From the NCBI RefSeq assembly GCF_001598415.1, contig NZ_BCYX01000018.1:1-64000 (forward strand): a DNA stretch of 64,000 nucleotides, given 5' to 3'. The DNA is from Sphingomonas mali NBRC 15500. GTDB lineage: Bacteria > Pseudomonadota > Alphaproteobacteria > Sphingomonadales > Sphingomonadaceae. Numbering within the stretch: the first letter of the stretch is position 1; the number at the start of each line of letters is the position of its first letter. A model generated the notes under the pieces. The model was not told where the DNA came from. It saw only the letters and a list, made by a program, of their open reading frames with translations, and made no database searches. Shown piece by piece: positions 26,520 to 35,900 of the stretch. A program made the position numbers and the translations under genes.

Positions 26520-27341
26520 CTATCGCGACAACAGGACCGGAATCCTCGTTTCGCCGATCAGCCCGGCGGTGACGCCGCCGAACACCAGCTCGCGCAAGCG
26601 GCTGTGCGCGAACGCCCCCGCCGCCAACAGGTCGGCGCCGATTTCGAGCGCATGGGTCTGAAGCTGCTCGGCAACGTCGTATCGCTGCTCGAGCCAGACC
26701 GATCCAACCTCGAAGCCCAGATGTTCGAGATAGGCGGCGACCGCTCCATGCCCCCGTGCGTCGTCGTCGTGCGTCGGCCGGTCGCCGCAGCTCAGGATAT
26801 CGACGCGTGCGCCGGGCTCGAGCAGGCTGACCAGGTCGTGGAGCGCGCGGACGGCTTCGGTGGAAGCTTTCCACGCCAGGACGGCGTGTTTGACCGTGGT
26901 CAGTGATCGGCCCGGCGGCAGGATGGCGAGCGGCCCACCCGACGCCAGCGCCAGCATCTCGGTGACGCGCCGATACAGATAGGGGATCGCCCAGGTCTCG
27001 TGCGAGCCAACCATCGCGAGATCGGCGATCGGTCGCGCCCTCCGCATATCGCCGGCGAGCCAGGCGACGTCGTCGAACAGGCCACGAATGTCGATATCCA
27101 CCGGCAAGCCGGTAAGAGCGGAGCGCAATTTCGCGACTTGTTCCTCGGAATCGGCCTGCAGCATCTGATCGGGCAGATAGAGCACGCCGAACGGTGCAAG
27201 CTCCGGCGCGGCAAGCGGGCCAGGAGTCAGCAGATAGACGAGCAGGCGCGCGCCTATGCGTTCCGCCCGCGCCGCGATCGTACGGATGGTGGCGGCGCCG
27301 CTTTCGACGTCGTCCAGTACCGCGAGCATCGTTCCGGTCAT
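26520..27341 (-). CDS. Universal stress protein, tandem-domain type (second copy)
   Basis: 273-aa UspA-superfamily protein. The N-terminal half is divergent (LAVLDDVESGAATIRTI). The C-terminal half keeps the Usp nucleotide-binding tail (GADLLAAGAFAHSRLRELVFGGVTAG, in two parts) and ends RIPVLLSR. It is only distantly similar to the Usp at 14217-15017, though both share the HSRLRE-VFGGVT tail. It follows the unknown 124-aa gene by 10 bases and precedes the MgtC-like gene by four, indicating one transcript. A stress or low-oxygen role is expected from the family; nothing more specific can be read. Confidence 0.86.
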   Translation of the reverse strand: MTGTMLAVLDDVESGAATIRTIAARAERIGARLLVYLLTPGPLAAPELAPFGVLYLPDQMLQADSEEQVAKLRSALTGLPVDIDIRGLFDDVAWLAGDMRRARPIADLAMVGSHETWAIPYLYRRVTEMLALASGGPLAILPPGRSLTTVKHAVLAWKASTEAVRALHDLVSLLEPGARVDILSCGDRPTHDDDARGHGAVAAYLEHLGFEVGSVWLEQRYDVAEQLQTHALEIGADLLAAGAFAHSRLRELVFGGVTAGLIGETRIPVLLSR

Positions 27342-27351
27342 CGCATCATCC

Positions 27352-27726
27352 TCAAGCTGGAAGGGAAATCTCGTCGCGACGCGTCACCTTGAAGCAGAGC
27401 TCCTGGCCATCCTGCTCGTGGACCGTCACATATCCGCCGGGAGCGAGCGAGTGCGTTTCGAGATGGAAGAGCGGTTCGTCATCGACCTCGCCCGGCGCGT
27501 AGGAGAAGCGCCACGCGCCGGTGTCGTGGATCAGATAGCCATGCCGTTCCGCCTCGTCCGGCCAGGATCGCAGCACGGTCGCCCATTCGGGATGAGCGTG
27601 GACAGCCGCGGCGTCGATGGTCCCGTGCTCGTCGAGCGGCGCGCGGAGAAGATAGCAATGCGACGCCGAGCCCTCGGGAAAGTCGTGGCTGCGCGCGAGG
27701 TCGAGACGAATGGTGTACCAGGTCAT
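27352..27726 (-). CDS. Unknown 124-aa protein, first gene of Usp/MgtC-like operon
   Basis: I do not recognise this family. The protein is soluble and acidic, begins MTWYTIRLDLARSHDFPEGS, and is rich in charged and aromatic residues. A central AHPEWATVLRSWPDEAERHGYLIHDTG block suggests a compact alpha/beta fold, and it ends in a beta-rich GGYVTVHEQDGQELCFKV segment. An upstream in-frame extension to 28089 has no ribosome site and shadow-like composition; the ATG at 27726 has AGGA nearby. Tight linkage to a universal stress protein and an MgtC/DUF4010 protein suggests a stress function. Reality as a gene is supported by coding-like composition and operon spacing. Confidence 0.75.
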   Translation of the reverse strand: MTWYTIRLDLARSHDFPEGSASHCYLLRAPLDEHGTIDAAAVHAHPEWATVLRSWPDEAERHGYLIHDTGAWRFSYAPGEVDDEPLFHLETHSLAPGGYVTVHEQDGQELCFKVTRRDEISLPA

Positions 27727-27922
27727 GTCCACTATCCTGCCCGGCGAGGCGCACCGGCACGATGCGTAGATTCCCGGATCAAGCCGCCAGGTCAGCCGCC
27801 GGCTGCGCCGATTCGCCCGGATGGTGAAAGGTAGTGCCGAAGGCGGCCACGGGTGGAGCCCGGCGTTTCGTCCGTAACAATACGAATGCCCGGCCGGGCG
27901 ACCGCCTGACACGATTGCGGAC

Positions 27923-28897
27923 ATGCCGAATTGTCCGTCCCTCACGCTTTCGCGTCGCTCGCTTATCGCCGCCGGTGCTGCCTTCGCCATCGGCGCGGCG
28001 ATCCCGGTCGCCCGGGCTGCGCCAGGATCGGGCCGGTTCGTCGAGCTGCCGCCCATCCCGTCGGCGCACGTCGCCCCGCGCCGTGTCACGGTCTGGCTGC
28101 CGGCCGAATATGACCGGGTGAGCTGGGGATTCCCGGTCGTCTATCTTCATGACGGCCAACTCATGGCTGATCCCGACGGCGGCACGTTCCACCCCGGGAT
28201 CGGCCGCACGCTTGCTGACCTTGTCAGCCGCCAGGCCGCGGAGCCGGCGATCATCGTGGGCATCTGGAGCAGCGGCGACCGCCTTCGCGAGTTCAGTCCC
28301 GCGGAATTCATCCCGGGTTTGCCGCAATCGCTCCAGTCGCGGGTGGAATCAGCCTGCGGCGGCCCGGCTTTGTCGGACGCCTATCTCCGCTACCTCGCCG
28401 AGGAGCTGAAACCGGCGATCGACCGGCTGCTGCGTACCCGCCCCGGACCGGCCGACACGTCGATCCTTGGCAGTGGGATGGGCGGAATGGCGGCACTTTA
28501 TGCGGTCGGTCGCCGGCCCGATCTGTTCGGAAACGCTGCCTGGCTCGCCGGGGCGAGCCCGCTCGTCCCTTACGGGGAGATAATTCTGTCCAGTGAGGAA
28601 GTGACTGGAGTCGAACAGGCGTTCGAACACGCGTTCGATCGGATCATCCCCAAAGCGGGGCGGCACCGCTTCTATCTCGACTATGGCGATTGCGGCAGCG
28701 ATCTGTTCGCCTTCCCCTTCCAGGGAGCGGCGGATCCGGTGCTATACCGTCGCGGCTACCGGCGCGGCAGGGACCTGGTGCGCGAAGGCGCGCCACATCC
28801 GGATTTTCGTCGCGTCTCCGACGACGAAAAGCTTCGCGCGGCGCTCTCGTTGCTGCTTGGCCCTAGCGGCTGCCCGCCGCGTCCAGGCGAAGACTAA
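27923..28897 (+). CDS. Exported esterase-D-fold alpha/beta protein lacking the nucleophilic serine
   Basis: 324-aa protein of the PF00756 putative-esterase family. The N-terminus LSRRSLIAAGAAFAIGAA looks like a Tat-type signal. PVVYLHDGQLM (about 71-81) is the family oxyanion-region block. The nucleophile elbow reads ILGSGMGGMAALYA, so the residue at 185 is Gly where active members have Ser (GSSMGG). The codon is GGG in the given sequence. A candidate catalytic His remains in GAPHPDF near the C-terminus. It is probably a non-hydrolytic member or uses another residue; a sequencing error is the alternative. It converges on an L,D-transpeptidase-fold gene with a three-base overlap. Confidence 0.82.
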   Translation: MPNCPSLTLSRRSLIAAGAAFAIGAAIPVARAAPGSGRFVELPPIPSAHVAPRRVTVWLPAEYDRVSWGFPVVYLHDGQLMADPDGGTFHPGIGRTLADLVSRQAAEPAIIVGIWSSGDRLREFSPAEFIPGLPQSLQSRVESACGGPALSDAYLRYLAEELKPAIDRLLRTRPGPADTSILGSGMGGMAALYAVGRRPDLFGNAAWLAGASPLVPYGEIILSSEEVTGVEQAFEHAFDRIIPKAGRHRFYLDYGDCGSDLFAFPFQGAADPVLYRRGYRRGRDLVREGAPHPDFRRVSDDEKLRAALSLLLGPSGCPPRPGED

Positions 28898-29490
28898 TAG
28901 AGGCCGCCGAACCGGCCTGCGATCAGGAGACGGCCCGGTCCCATCCGTGATAGCACGGCCGTGAGATCGCTTTCCGCGACGGCGAAACACCCCTCGCTAC
29001 GCCCCAGTACGCCCGCTCCGCGCGCGATCTCGTCGCTGACGTAACGGGCCGAATGGACGACGATCGCGCGCGCCTCGGCATTATTGTTGGTCTCGTCCAA
29101 CCCGGCTAGCCGTATCGACCGGCCATGCTTGCCGTTATAATAACCGAGCGTCCGATAGGCACCGTTGGACGTGCAATAGGATCCGGGATCGTTCGAGAAG
29201 CGCCGTAGCCAGCCGCTGTGCGAAGGGTCCGATCCCCGACCGTGCGCCACCAGGAAGCTCTCGACCGTGCCGGACGCGACGTTGACCAGATGAAAACGCT
29301 TCGCCGACGATGGCGCGGCGAAATCCGCGATCGCGACCAGATCGGTCTGAGCGATACTGCCCGCCCTACGGCGCAGTTCGGCGGTGGCGATGCCGAGCCA
29401 CCCCTTGCCGGAATCAGCGGCGTGCGCCTGCGGCACGGCGAGGCCAACGGCCGCGCCGGCAGCCGATGCCAGAAATGTTCGACGATCCAT
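28894..29490 (-). CDS. Exported murein L,D-transpeptidase-like protein (YkuD_2 family)
   Basis: 198-aa protein with a Tat-like signal (MDRRTFLASAAGAAVGLA). It has the catalytic arrangement of the YkuD_2 (PF13645) family: His146 in VVHSARYV and Cys168 in GRSEGCFAV, plus GSYCTSNGAYRTLGYY. These proteins resemble L,D-transpeptidases that crosslink or trim peptidoglycan, although this subfamily is little studied. ATG 29490 is preferred (AGGA nine bases upstream); a GTG at 29496 would add two residues. It lies 76 bases downstream of another L,D-transpeptidase on the same strand. Confidence 0.88.
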   Translation of the reverse strand: MDRRTFLASAAGAAVGLAVPQAHAADSGKGWLGIATAELRRRAGSIAQTDLVAIADFAAPSSAKRFHLVNVASGTVESFLVAHGRGSDPSHSGWLRRFSNDPGSYCTSNGAYRTLGYYNGKHGRSIRLAGLDETNNNAEARAIVVHSARYVSDEIARGAGVLGRSEGCFAVAESDLTAVLSRMGPGRLLIAGRFGGLY

Positions 29491-29566
29491 ACCCACCCAT
29501 CCTACTCGAGTATGAGTAATTTAGGTCCGTTATGGCCGATTTCCAGTGTCGAGGGCTCTGCCTGTC

Positions 29567-30586
29567 CTACTTCGGCAACGCCTTGCCCGGTGCGCTTTCG
29601 AGCAACGCTCCGCGCGCCGGCGATGTGGCGGCGAGCGAATCCGGAAGGATGAGCACGGTAGCGCCAGGCTCCAGAGTGCCTGAGATCGTCTCTTTCATCC
29701 CGGCCGGCAAGGTCACGTCCTGGCTCGTCTCGGAGGTAAGCGGCTTCGCCGGATCCTGGCCCGGCAAGGGCAGCCGCATCCAATGGTCGCCCGAGGCATC
29801 GCGCGCTTGCAGCATATAGGCGGCGGGCCGCTCGACCGGCTGGGCAAGGGTGACGGGCGCGGATCCGATCTCCTTGCCGTTGCGCAGGACGATGACCTTG
29901 TGGTCAGTCGCGCTGATGACGACGGTGATCGGGCCATCAGGTGAAAGCTCGGGAAACCAGGTCACGCCATCGCCGGCAGGTGGTGGCTCGAGAACCTGCG
30001 CCCCCAACATAGGGGCGGGGACAAAGCGCGGCAGCTCGGGACTGTCGGTGATAACCACCACGGTCCCCAGCCGTGTCTCGCCGTAGAGCAATTTGGCAAA
30101 AGCATGGGGCAGTCGGATGCAACCGTGCGAGGCAGGATAACCGGGCAGGGTGCCGCCATGGAGGGCGACGCCGTCCCAGGTCAGGCGCTCCATGAAAGGC
30201 ATCGGTGCACTGTCATAGAGGCTCGAAAAGTGGGTGACCTGCTTTTCGAGGATCGAGAACACGCCGGTTGGCGTGCGGCGCCCGGCACGGCCGGTCGATA
30301 CGGTCGATATCGCGATCGGCACGCCGTTGCGATAGACGACGAGCCGCTGCGTCGCACGGTTGATGATGATCAGCATCGGTCCGGCGGGGGCGAGTTGCGG
30401 CGCCCACAGATACTCGCCCGCCTTCAGCGCGTGGACGGCATCCATGACGGCGCCGCGCTCAAGCGACTGGGCCTGCGCCTGGCTGGAAGACATCGGGGCC
30501 AGCGCCATCAGAAAAGCGAATGCGGCTGCAGCACTTATCCCTCCGCGCCTTCGGCGGCTCGGGCTTGATTGCTGCATCGCCCGCAT
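29567..30586 (-). CDS. L,D-transpeptidase (YkuD domain) with N-terminal membrane signal
   Basis: 339-aa periplasmic enzyme for 3-3 crosslinks or lipoprotein attachment to peptidoglycan. The signal segment is about residues 16-38. The YkuD domain spans about 70-180, with catalytic motif HGG...SHGCIRLP giving His143, Ser153-His154 and Cys156. A long C-terminal extension (about 190-339) is Pro/Ala-rich and has no clear catalytic motif; it may be a second, decayed domain (a repeated PxGPITVVISATDHKVIVLRNG block echoes the first domain's N-terminus). The start at 30586 lies four bases after the AhpD-like gene stop; ATG 30577 is an alternative. The two genes are co-transcribed. Confidence 0.87.
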   Translation of the reverse strand: MRAMQQSSPSRRRRGGISAAAAFAFLMALAPMSSSQAQAQSLERGAVMDAVHALKAGEYLWAPQLAPAGPMLIIINRATQRLVVYRNGVPIAISTVSTGRAGRRTPTGVFSILEKQVTHFSSLYDSAPMPFMERLTWDGVALHGGTLPGYPASHGCIRLPHAFAKLLYGETRLGTVVVITDSPELPRFVPAPMLGAQVLEPPPAGDGVTWFPELSPDGPITVVISATDHKVIVLRNGKEIGSAPVTLAQPVERPAAYMLQARDASGDHWMRLPLPGQDPAKPLTSETSQDVTLPAGMKETISGTLEPGATVLILPDSLAATSPARGALLESAPGKALPK

Positions 30587-30590
30587 CGGT

Positions 30591-30932
30591 TCAGGCCGCC
30601 AGCTCATCGAACGCCTCGAGGGCGTGCGCGGCGTACATGACCGAGGGCCCGGCGCCCATGTAGATGGCGGTCGCCATCGTCTCGAGGATCTCTTCGCGGT
30701 TTGCGCCTTTCTTGGCCGCGCCCTCGGCATGATAGGCAATGCAAGGCGAACAACGCGTCGCGACCGAGATCGCCAGGGCGATCAGTTCCTTGGTCTTGCC
30801 ATCCAGAGCATCGCCGCCATGCGCCGCCCTGGCCATGTCGGAAAAGCTCTTCATGATGTCGGGCGCGCCATGGCGGAGCGTGCGCACGCCGCCGTTCATG
30901 CCTTCGATCAATTCTCGCCAATCCTCGATCAC
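30591..30932 (-). CDS. AhpD-like carboxymuconolactone decarboxylase-family protein
   Basis: 113-aa protein of the CMD/AhpD-like family. The redox motif CSPCIAYH gives Cys61, Cys64 and His68, the C-x2-C-x3-H pattern of alkylhydroperoxidase D-type thiol reductants. Context (stress proteins, alcohol dehydrogenase, quinone reductase) fits peroxide or thiol-redox handling. It is the upstream partner of the L,D-transpeptidase gene, with only four bases between. The 201-base region upstream contains no gene I can support. Confidence 0.88.
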   Translation of the reverse strand: MIEDWRELIEGMNGGVRTLRHGAPDIMKSFSDMARAAHGGDALDGKTKELIALAISVATRCSPCIAYHAEGAAKKGANREEILETMATAIYMGAGPSVMYAAHALEAFDELAA

Positions 30933-31133
30933 GTTCGTTCTCCGATGAAGGTCGTCAGGACGTCGCCGCCGGCTGACCGGGGAAAGTCGACACGATCGGC
31001 CCCGTCGCGTCGCGGCTGCTCTGGCGGTTGCACCATCTTGTCCTCCCGCGTTGAGCGGGATTGGGCTACGATGCGAGCCCCGATGGGCACCATTGGGAAT
31101 GGTACGTAAGCGGCCCGATAGGCCGCGCCGGTT

Positions 31134-32123
31134 TCAGGGAATCAGAACGGCCGCGCCCTCCAGACGGCCTTCGCGAAGGGCTGCGAGCGCCTCGTTCGCC
31201 TCGTCCAGTTTGAAGCGCGTGACGGTGGTTCGAACGGGGACCTTGGGGGCGATGTCCAGAAAGGCACGCCCATCCTCCCGCGTCAGATTGGCGACGGACA
31301 GGATCGACCGCTCGCCCCACAGGTCCGCATAGGGAAAGCTTGGAATATCGCTCATGTGGATCCCCGCGCAGACGACGCGGCTACCTTTCTTGACTGCCTT
31401 GAGGGCGAGCGGGACAAGAGCACCGACCGCCGCGAAGATGATCGCCGCATCGAGCGGTTCCGGCGCGGGCTGGTCCGAACCGCCCGCCCAGCGGCACCCG
31501 AGCTTCAACGCGAAGTTCTGAGCCTGGCGGTCGCCTGGCCGAGTGAAGGCGTAGACTGAGCGTCCCTGCCAGACGGCGACCTGCGCGATGATATGCGCCG
31601 CGGCGCCGAAGCCGTACAGGCCGATCGCTTTGCCGTCGCCCGCCATGACCAAAGACCGATAACCGATCAAACCGGCGCAGAGCAGCGGTGCGGCCTCCGC
31701 ATCGTCATAGCCTTCGGGTATCGGCAGGCAGAACCGGGCGTCGGCGATGACGTGGCTGGAATAGCCTCCATCCCGCGTGGCGCCCGTGAAGGTCGGATGG
31801 TCGCAAAGATTCTCACGGCCGGAGCGGCAATATGGACACGTGCCGCAGGTTCGTCCCAGCCAGGGCACGCCAACGCGGTCGCCGACGGCGATATCGGCAG
31901 CATCCGGGCCAAGGGCGATCACGCGGCCGACGATTTCGTGCCCAGGAACGACTGGATAACGCGCGGCGATTTCACCATCGGCCACGTGCAAGTCGGTGCG
32001 GCACACACCGCAGGCCGCGACCTCGATCAGAACGTCCGTGCCGGTCGGTTCGGGAATCGGACCTGTGGTCAGCCGGAGCGGTCGACTCGGTGCGTCGATC
32101 ACCATGGACGTCATGCATGCCAT
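31134..32123 (-). CDS. Zinc-dependent alcohol dehydrogenase (AdhA-like, medium-chain)
   Basis: 329-aa MDR-superfamily dehydrogenase. Catalytic-zinc ligands are Cys41 (CGVCRTDLH) and His62 (PGHEIVG); structural-zinc cysteines are Cys93, Cys96, Cys99 and Cys107 (CGTCPYCRSGRENLC). The nucleotide-binding glycine motif is GLYGFGAAAH. It resembles the AdhA/YahK-like branch common in alphaproteobacteria. It probably interconverts a short-chain alcohol and aldehyde. The first ATG (32123) is used; MTSMVID (residue 4) is an alternative. It is transcribed alone, with 201 bases to the next gene downstream. Confidence 0.9.
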   Translation of the reverse strand: MACMTSMVIDAPSRPLRLTTGPIPEPTGTDVLIEVAACGVCRTDLHVADGEIAARYPVVPGHEIVGRVIALGPDAADIAVGDRVGVPWLGRTCGTCPYCRSGRENLCDHPTFTGATRDGGYSSHVIADARFCLPIPEGYDDAEAAPLLCAGLIGYRSLVMAGDGKAIGLYGFGAAAHIIAQVAVWQGRSVYAFTRPGDRQAQNFALKLGCRWAGGSDQPAPEPLDAAIIFAAVGALVPLALKAVKKGSRVVCAGIHMSDIPSFPYADLWGERSILSVANLTREDGRAFLDIAPKVPVRTTVTRFKLDEANEALAALREGRLEGAAVLIP

Positions 32124-32260
32124 CTCTGCGTCCCGACATTGGATCAGGGCATCCGATCGGCAGCGATGGATGCCTGAGGAGCTGAGACCGCGAAGTACCT
32201 TATTAACCGGAAGGACGGTGTTCGTATCTTCCCTTATGATCCAGGGTCAGGACTCATTGA

Positions 32261-32850
32261 TCAGAGCCAGAAGATGACGGTGGTCGCGAGTGCGATCGCG
32301 GAGAAGAAGGCCGTCGGGCATCGGTCGTAGCGCGTGGCGACCCGGCGCCAGTCTTTGAGGCGGCCGAACATGATCTCGATGCGGTTTCGCCGTTTGTACC
32401 GGCGCTTGTCGTATTTGATCGGCTCGTTGCGCGATTTCGACCTGGAATGCAGGGTTCGATGCCCTTGGCTTGCAGGGCATCTCTGAACGAGTCGGCGTCA
32501 TAGCCCCCGGTCGGCGAGCAGCCATTGCGCTTTGGACAATTCGTCCAACAATGCCGCTGTACCGATATAATCGCTGATCTGGCATGAAGAAGCTCAAGGG
32601 GCGGCCATTCGCATCGGTAACGGCATGGAGCTTTGTGTTCATGCCACCCTTGGTGCGCCCGATCAGCCGTCCGAGATTCCCCTTTTTACCCGCAGGCTCG
32701 ACGCCGTGCGGTGCGCCTTCATATAGGTCGCATCGATCATCACGATCCTTCGCTCAGCACCCGCCGATCGTCCACCGCGGCTTGCCGCGGCTCTTGGAGC
32801 AATGCGCGTATCTCCATGAGGCCGCCGCCAGATTGAAATGAAGCAGTCAA
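32261..32850 (-). pseudogene. Degenerate, 5'-truncated IS5-family transposase
   Basis: Reading the reverse strand, pieces of an IS5-type transposase appear in changing frames: SKSRGKPR and DDRRVLS, then a jump to ERRIVMIDATYMKAHRTASSL, then MNTKLHAVTDANGRPLSFF, DYIGTAALLDELS, LLADRGYDAD, and finally a tail that ends in an ATVIFWL-like segment before the TGA at 32261-32263. The joins need at least three frameshifts and an internal loss of roughly 60 residues. A short candidate terminal repeat (AGGGTCAGGACTCATT, from about 32243) lies beyond the 3' end, but no matching partner is seen on the other side. The element is dead. Limits are approximate, especially on the right. Confidence 0.8.
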
Positions 32851-32960
32851 TCTGGGCCTAATTCAAGCATTTGGATCTATATTCCTGTCGACAACTCGCG
32901 GAGTTTCGGCGCATGAAGTGATGGTTAGGATTCGGATTTCAAAGAGGGATTTGGGGGCAT

Positions 32961-35900
32961 ATGCAAGCTGGTAAAAACGCGGCGCGTCCGCGTCTGCGGT
33001 CGTTCACGCTTGGAACAAGCGCCCTCGCTCTCGCTATGTCGGCTGCCACGTCCGCCGCGGCGCAGTGCGCGCCAAATCCGACGGTTCCGGGCGGCACCAC
33101 GCAATGTACCGGCAGCGACACTGCTGGCGTCGTTGTGGCGACGCCCGGTTCGACTGTCGCTGTTGCCGCGGGCGCGACCGTTTCCGCCACGTCGGCGGCA
33201 GCCGTGACGATCGATGTCCCCGTCGTTAATTACGGGCCCAATTACGAGACGGTTTCCGTTGCTGGGCTCGTTCGGGGAATCGGGACGCCAGGCATCAGGC
33301 TGAACAACGGCACAACGAACGGTGGCTATTATTATGGCCCCACCGCCTCGTTGACCCTGAATGTCGCCGCGGGCGGAGAAGTCAGCGGTACCACCGCGCT
33401 CCTTCTTGGCCAGAGCAGCGGCAATACGACCGGGTCGGCGATCGCGACGATCGACAATGCCGGCACGCTGTCCGGCACCAGCGGCATCGCGCTCCAGGCG
33501 ACCAATCCTGCCCTGGGCGGGTTCGCGTCGATCACTAACCGCAGCGGCGGGACAATCGGCGCGATTTCCGGTCCTGTGGGCGTGCTCAACAATGCAGGCG
33601 TCATCGATGGCGGCATCAACAGCGCGATCGATGCGGTGACATCGTATAACCCGTTCATAGGCTGGGGCGCCTGGACCAACACCGGAACGATCACATCTGC
33701 GGCGACCAGTGCGACGCTGAACAACGTCGCCGGCACGCTTACCAACAGCGGCACGATATCGAACACCGGCGGCGGCGTTGCCGTGAGAGGCGCCGGTCTC
33801 CAGATGTTGACCAACCAAGTCGGTGGCCTGATCGCGGCATCGGGCGGGACCGCCATCGCGGCGACCGGTACCCTGGCGCTCGTCAACGCCGGGACGATCA
33901 ATGGCGATATCAATATGTCCTCGTCCGCGGGCGCAAGCGGCGCGACGATCGATTCGACCGCCGGGACGGTCAACGGCAACGTGACGCTTGGCGCGGGCAA
34001 CGATGTTCTGGTCGCGCGTTATGCCGGCACGCCGGCGCTGGTGACCGGCATCACCGGCACGATCAATGGCGGCGGCGGTAACGACAGTGTGAAGATCGTG
34101 ACCCAGCAGGACACGACGATCAACACCGCCGTGACGATGCCGAGCGGGTTCCAGCAAATCCAGCTCGCCCCGGCTACCGGAACGACGGTAACCCTGGCCG
34201 ACGGTTTTGCAGCGCCCGGGACGATCGCGCTGGTGGGGTCAGCCCAGTTCGAAGGTGGTTCTGTGGTCAATACGGCCGCTCTGACCTTCTCCGGCCAGGC
34301 CTTCACATCGCAGATCTACAATTCGCCTGCTTCGTTCACCAATGCCGGCTCGATTACCACCACCGGCGGCACGATCGGAACGCCCGCCCTGGCGCTCGAC
34401 GGCGTCACGACTTTCGTCAACACCGGCAGCATCGACGTCGTCGGCACGGGCGTCAGCACTTCCGCCAACGGCACCACGACGAACAGCGGAACGATTACGG
34501 CGACCGGTACCGCGCTTACCGCTTTCGACAATATCGTCACCAACAGCGGCACGATCCGGTCAACCGGGGGCATCGGGCTCGCCCTATCGGGCAATGTCGG
34601 CTATCCGGCCTCCAATAGCGGGCTGATCGAAGGGGCAACGGTCGGCGTCTATACCAGCATCGATCTGACCAATAGCGGGACGATCCTCGCCACCAATTCC
34701 GATGGCACGGCGGTGGTGGTCGATGCCTATGGTTCGCTGATCAACCTCGCCGGCGGGACCGTCGGCAACGGCGGCACCGCGGTGACCGCTTCGATCTTCA
34801 ATTCCACTGTGGTCAATGCCGGCACGATCAACGGTGATGTGGTGCTGAGGAACGTCTACAGCGGGGCAGGTGAGCGCTACTTCTCGCTACCGGGCGGGGT
34901 ACTCAACGGCAATCTGTCGCTCGGCGCGGGTGACCTGCTGGTCACCAATATCGTCAATACCGGACCGGGCACCTTCGATGGAATCACCGGCACGGTACGC
35001 GCGGACGCCGGCGCGATGCTGCGCTACCAGGTATCGAGCGATGCGTCGGCGACGGTCGGCCCGGTGGGCCCCTTCGGGATTGCCAGCTATCAGCTCAGCG
35101 GTAACGCAACGCTCGATCTGATCGCATCGGGCGAAATCACCCAGCAGCTTGCGCTGGCCGGCGCAGGGACGGTGCACCTAAATGCATCGATCAGCACGAC
35201 ATCCACCCCGGCGATCTTCTCGACGTCGTCGATCGTGGCGCGGGGCCAAACCGCCGAGGCGACCCAGCTCGATATCACCAGCACGGGAACGATCACGCTG
35301 ACGCGCTCCGACAATAGCTACCCGATCGGCGCGGTCTATCTCGGCGGCAACGACAGTTTCACGAACAACGGCACGATCAATATCGTCGATGCGCAGCTTT
35401 ATTCGCCGACGGCAGCCGTGTTCGGCGGTGCCGCCGTCACCAACAACGGTGCAATCCGGCTCGACGGCGGGATCGGCGTCAACGCGAGCGCCTCACTCAT
35501 CAATACCGGCACGATCACCCAAGTCGTGGGTGGTACCGCCGCGCAGGGCGTGATCGATGTCGCGGCGCTGGACAATAGCGGCACGATCAGTGTCGATGGC
35601 AACGCCGTTGCCAGCTCGCCTTACTTCTATCGGCCGATGCGCATCGTCAACCGCGCAGGGGGCTTGATCGCGACAACCGGATCGCAGTCTGCCGGGATTT
35701 TGTCCAACGGCGCCCTGTCTCTCGATAATGCTGGTACGATCTCGGCGGCGCCCGGCTCCATCGCCATCCAGGCTGTAAGCTATGCGACCAACAGCATCCG
35801 CAACACCGGCACGATCCGGGGCGACATCCTGCTCGGCTCCGGTGGAAATGTCGTCGAGAATGGCGGCACGATCGATGGTCGATTGACCTTCGGCGCGGGC

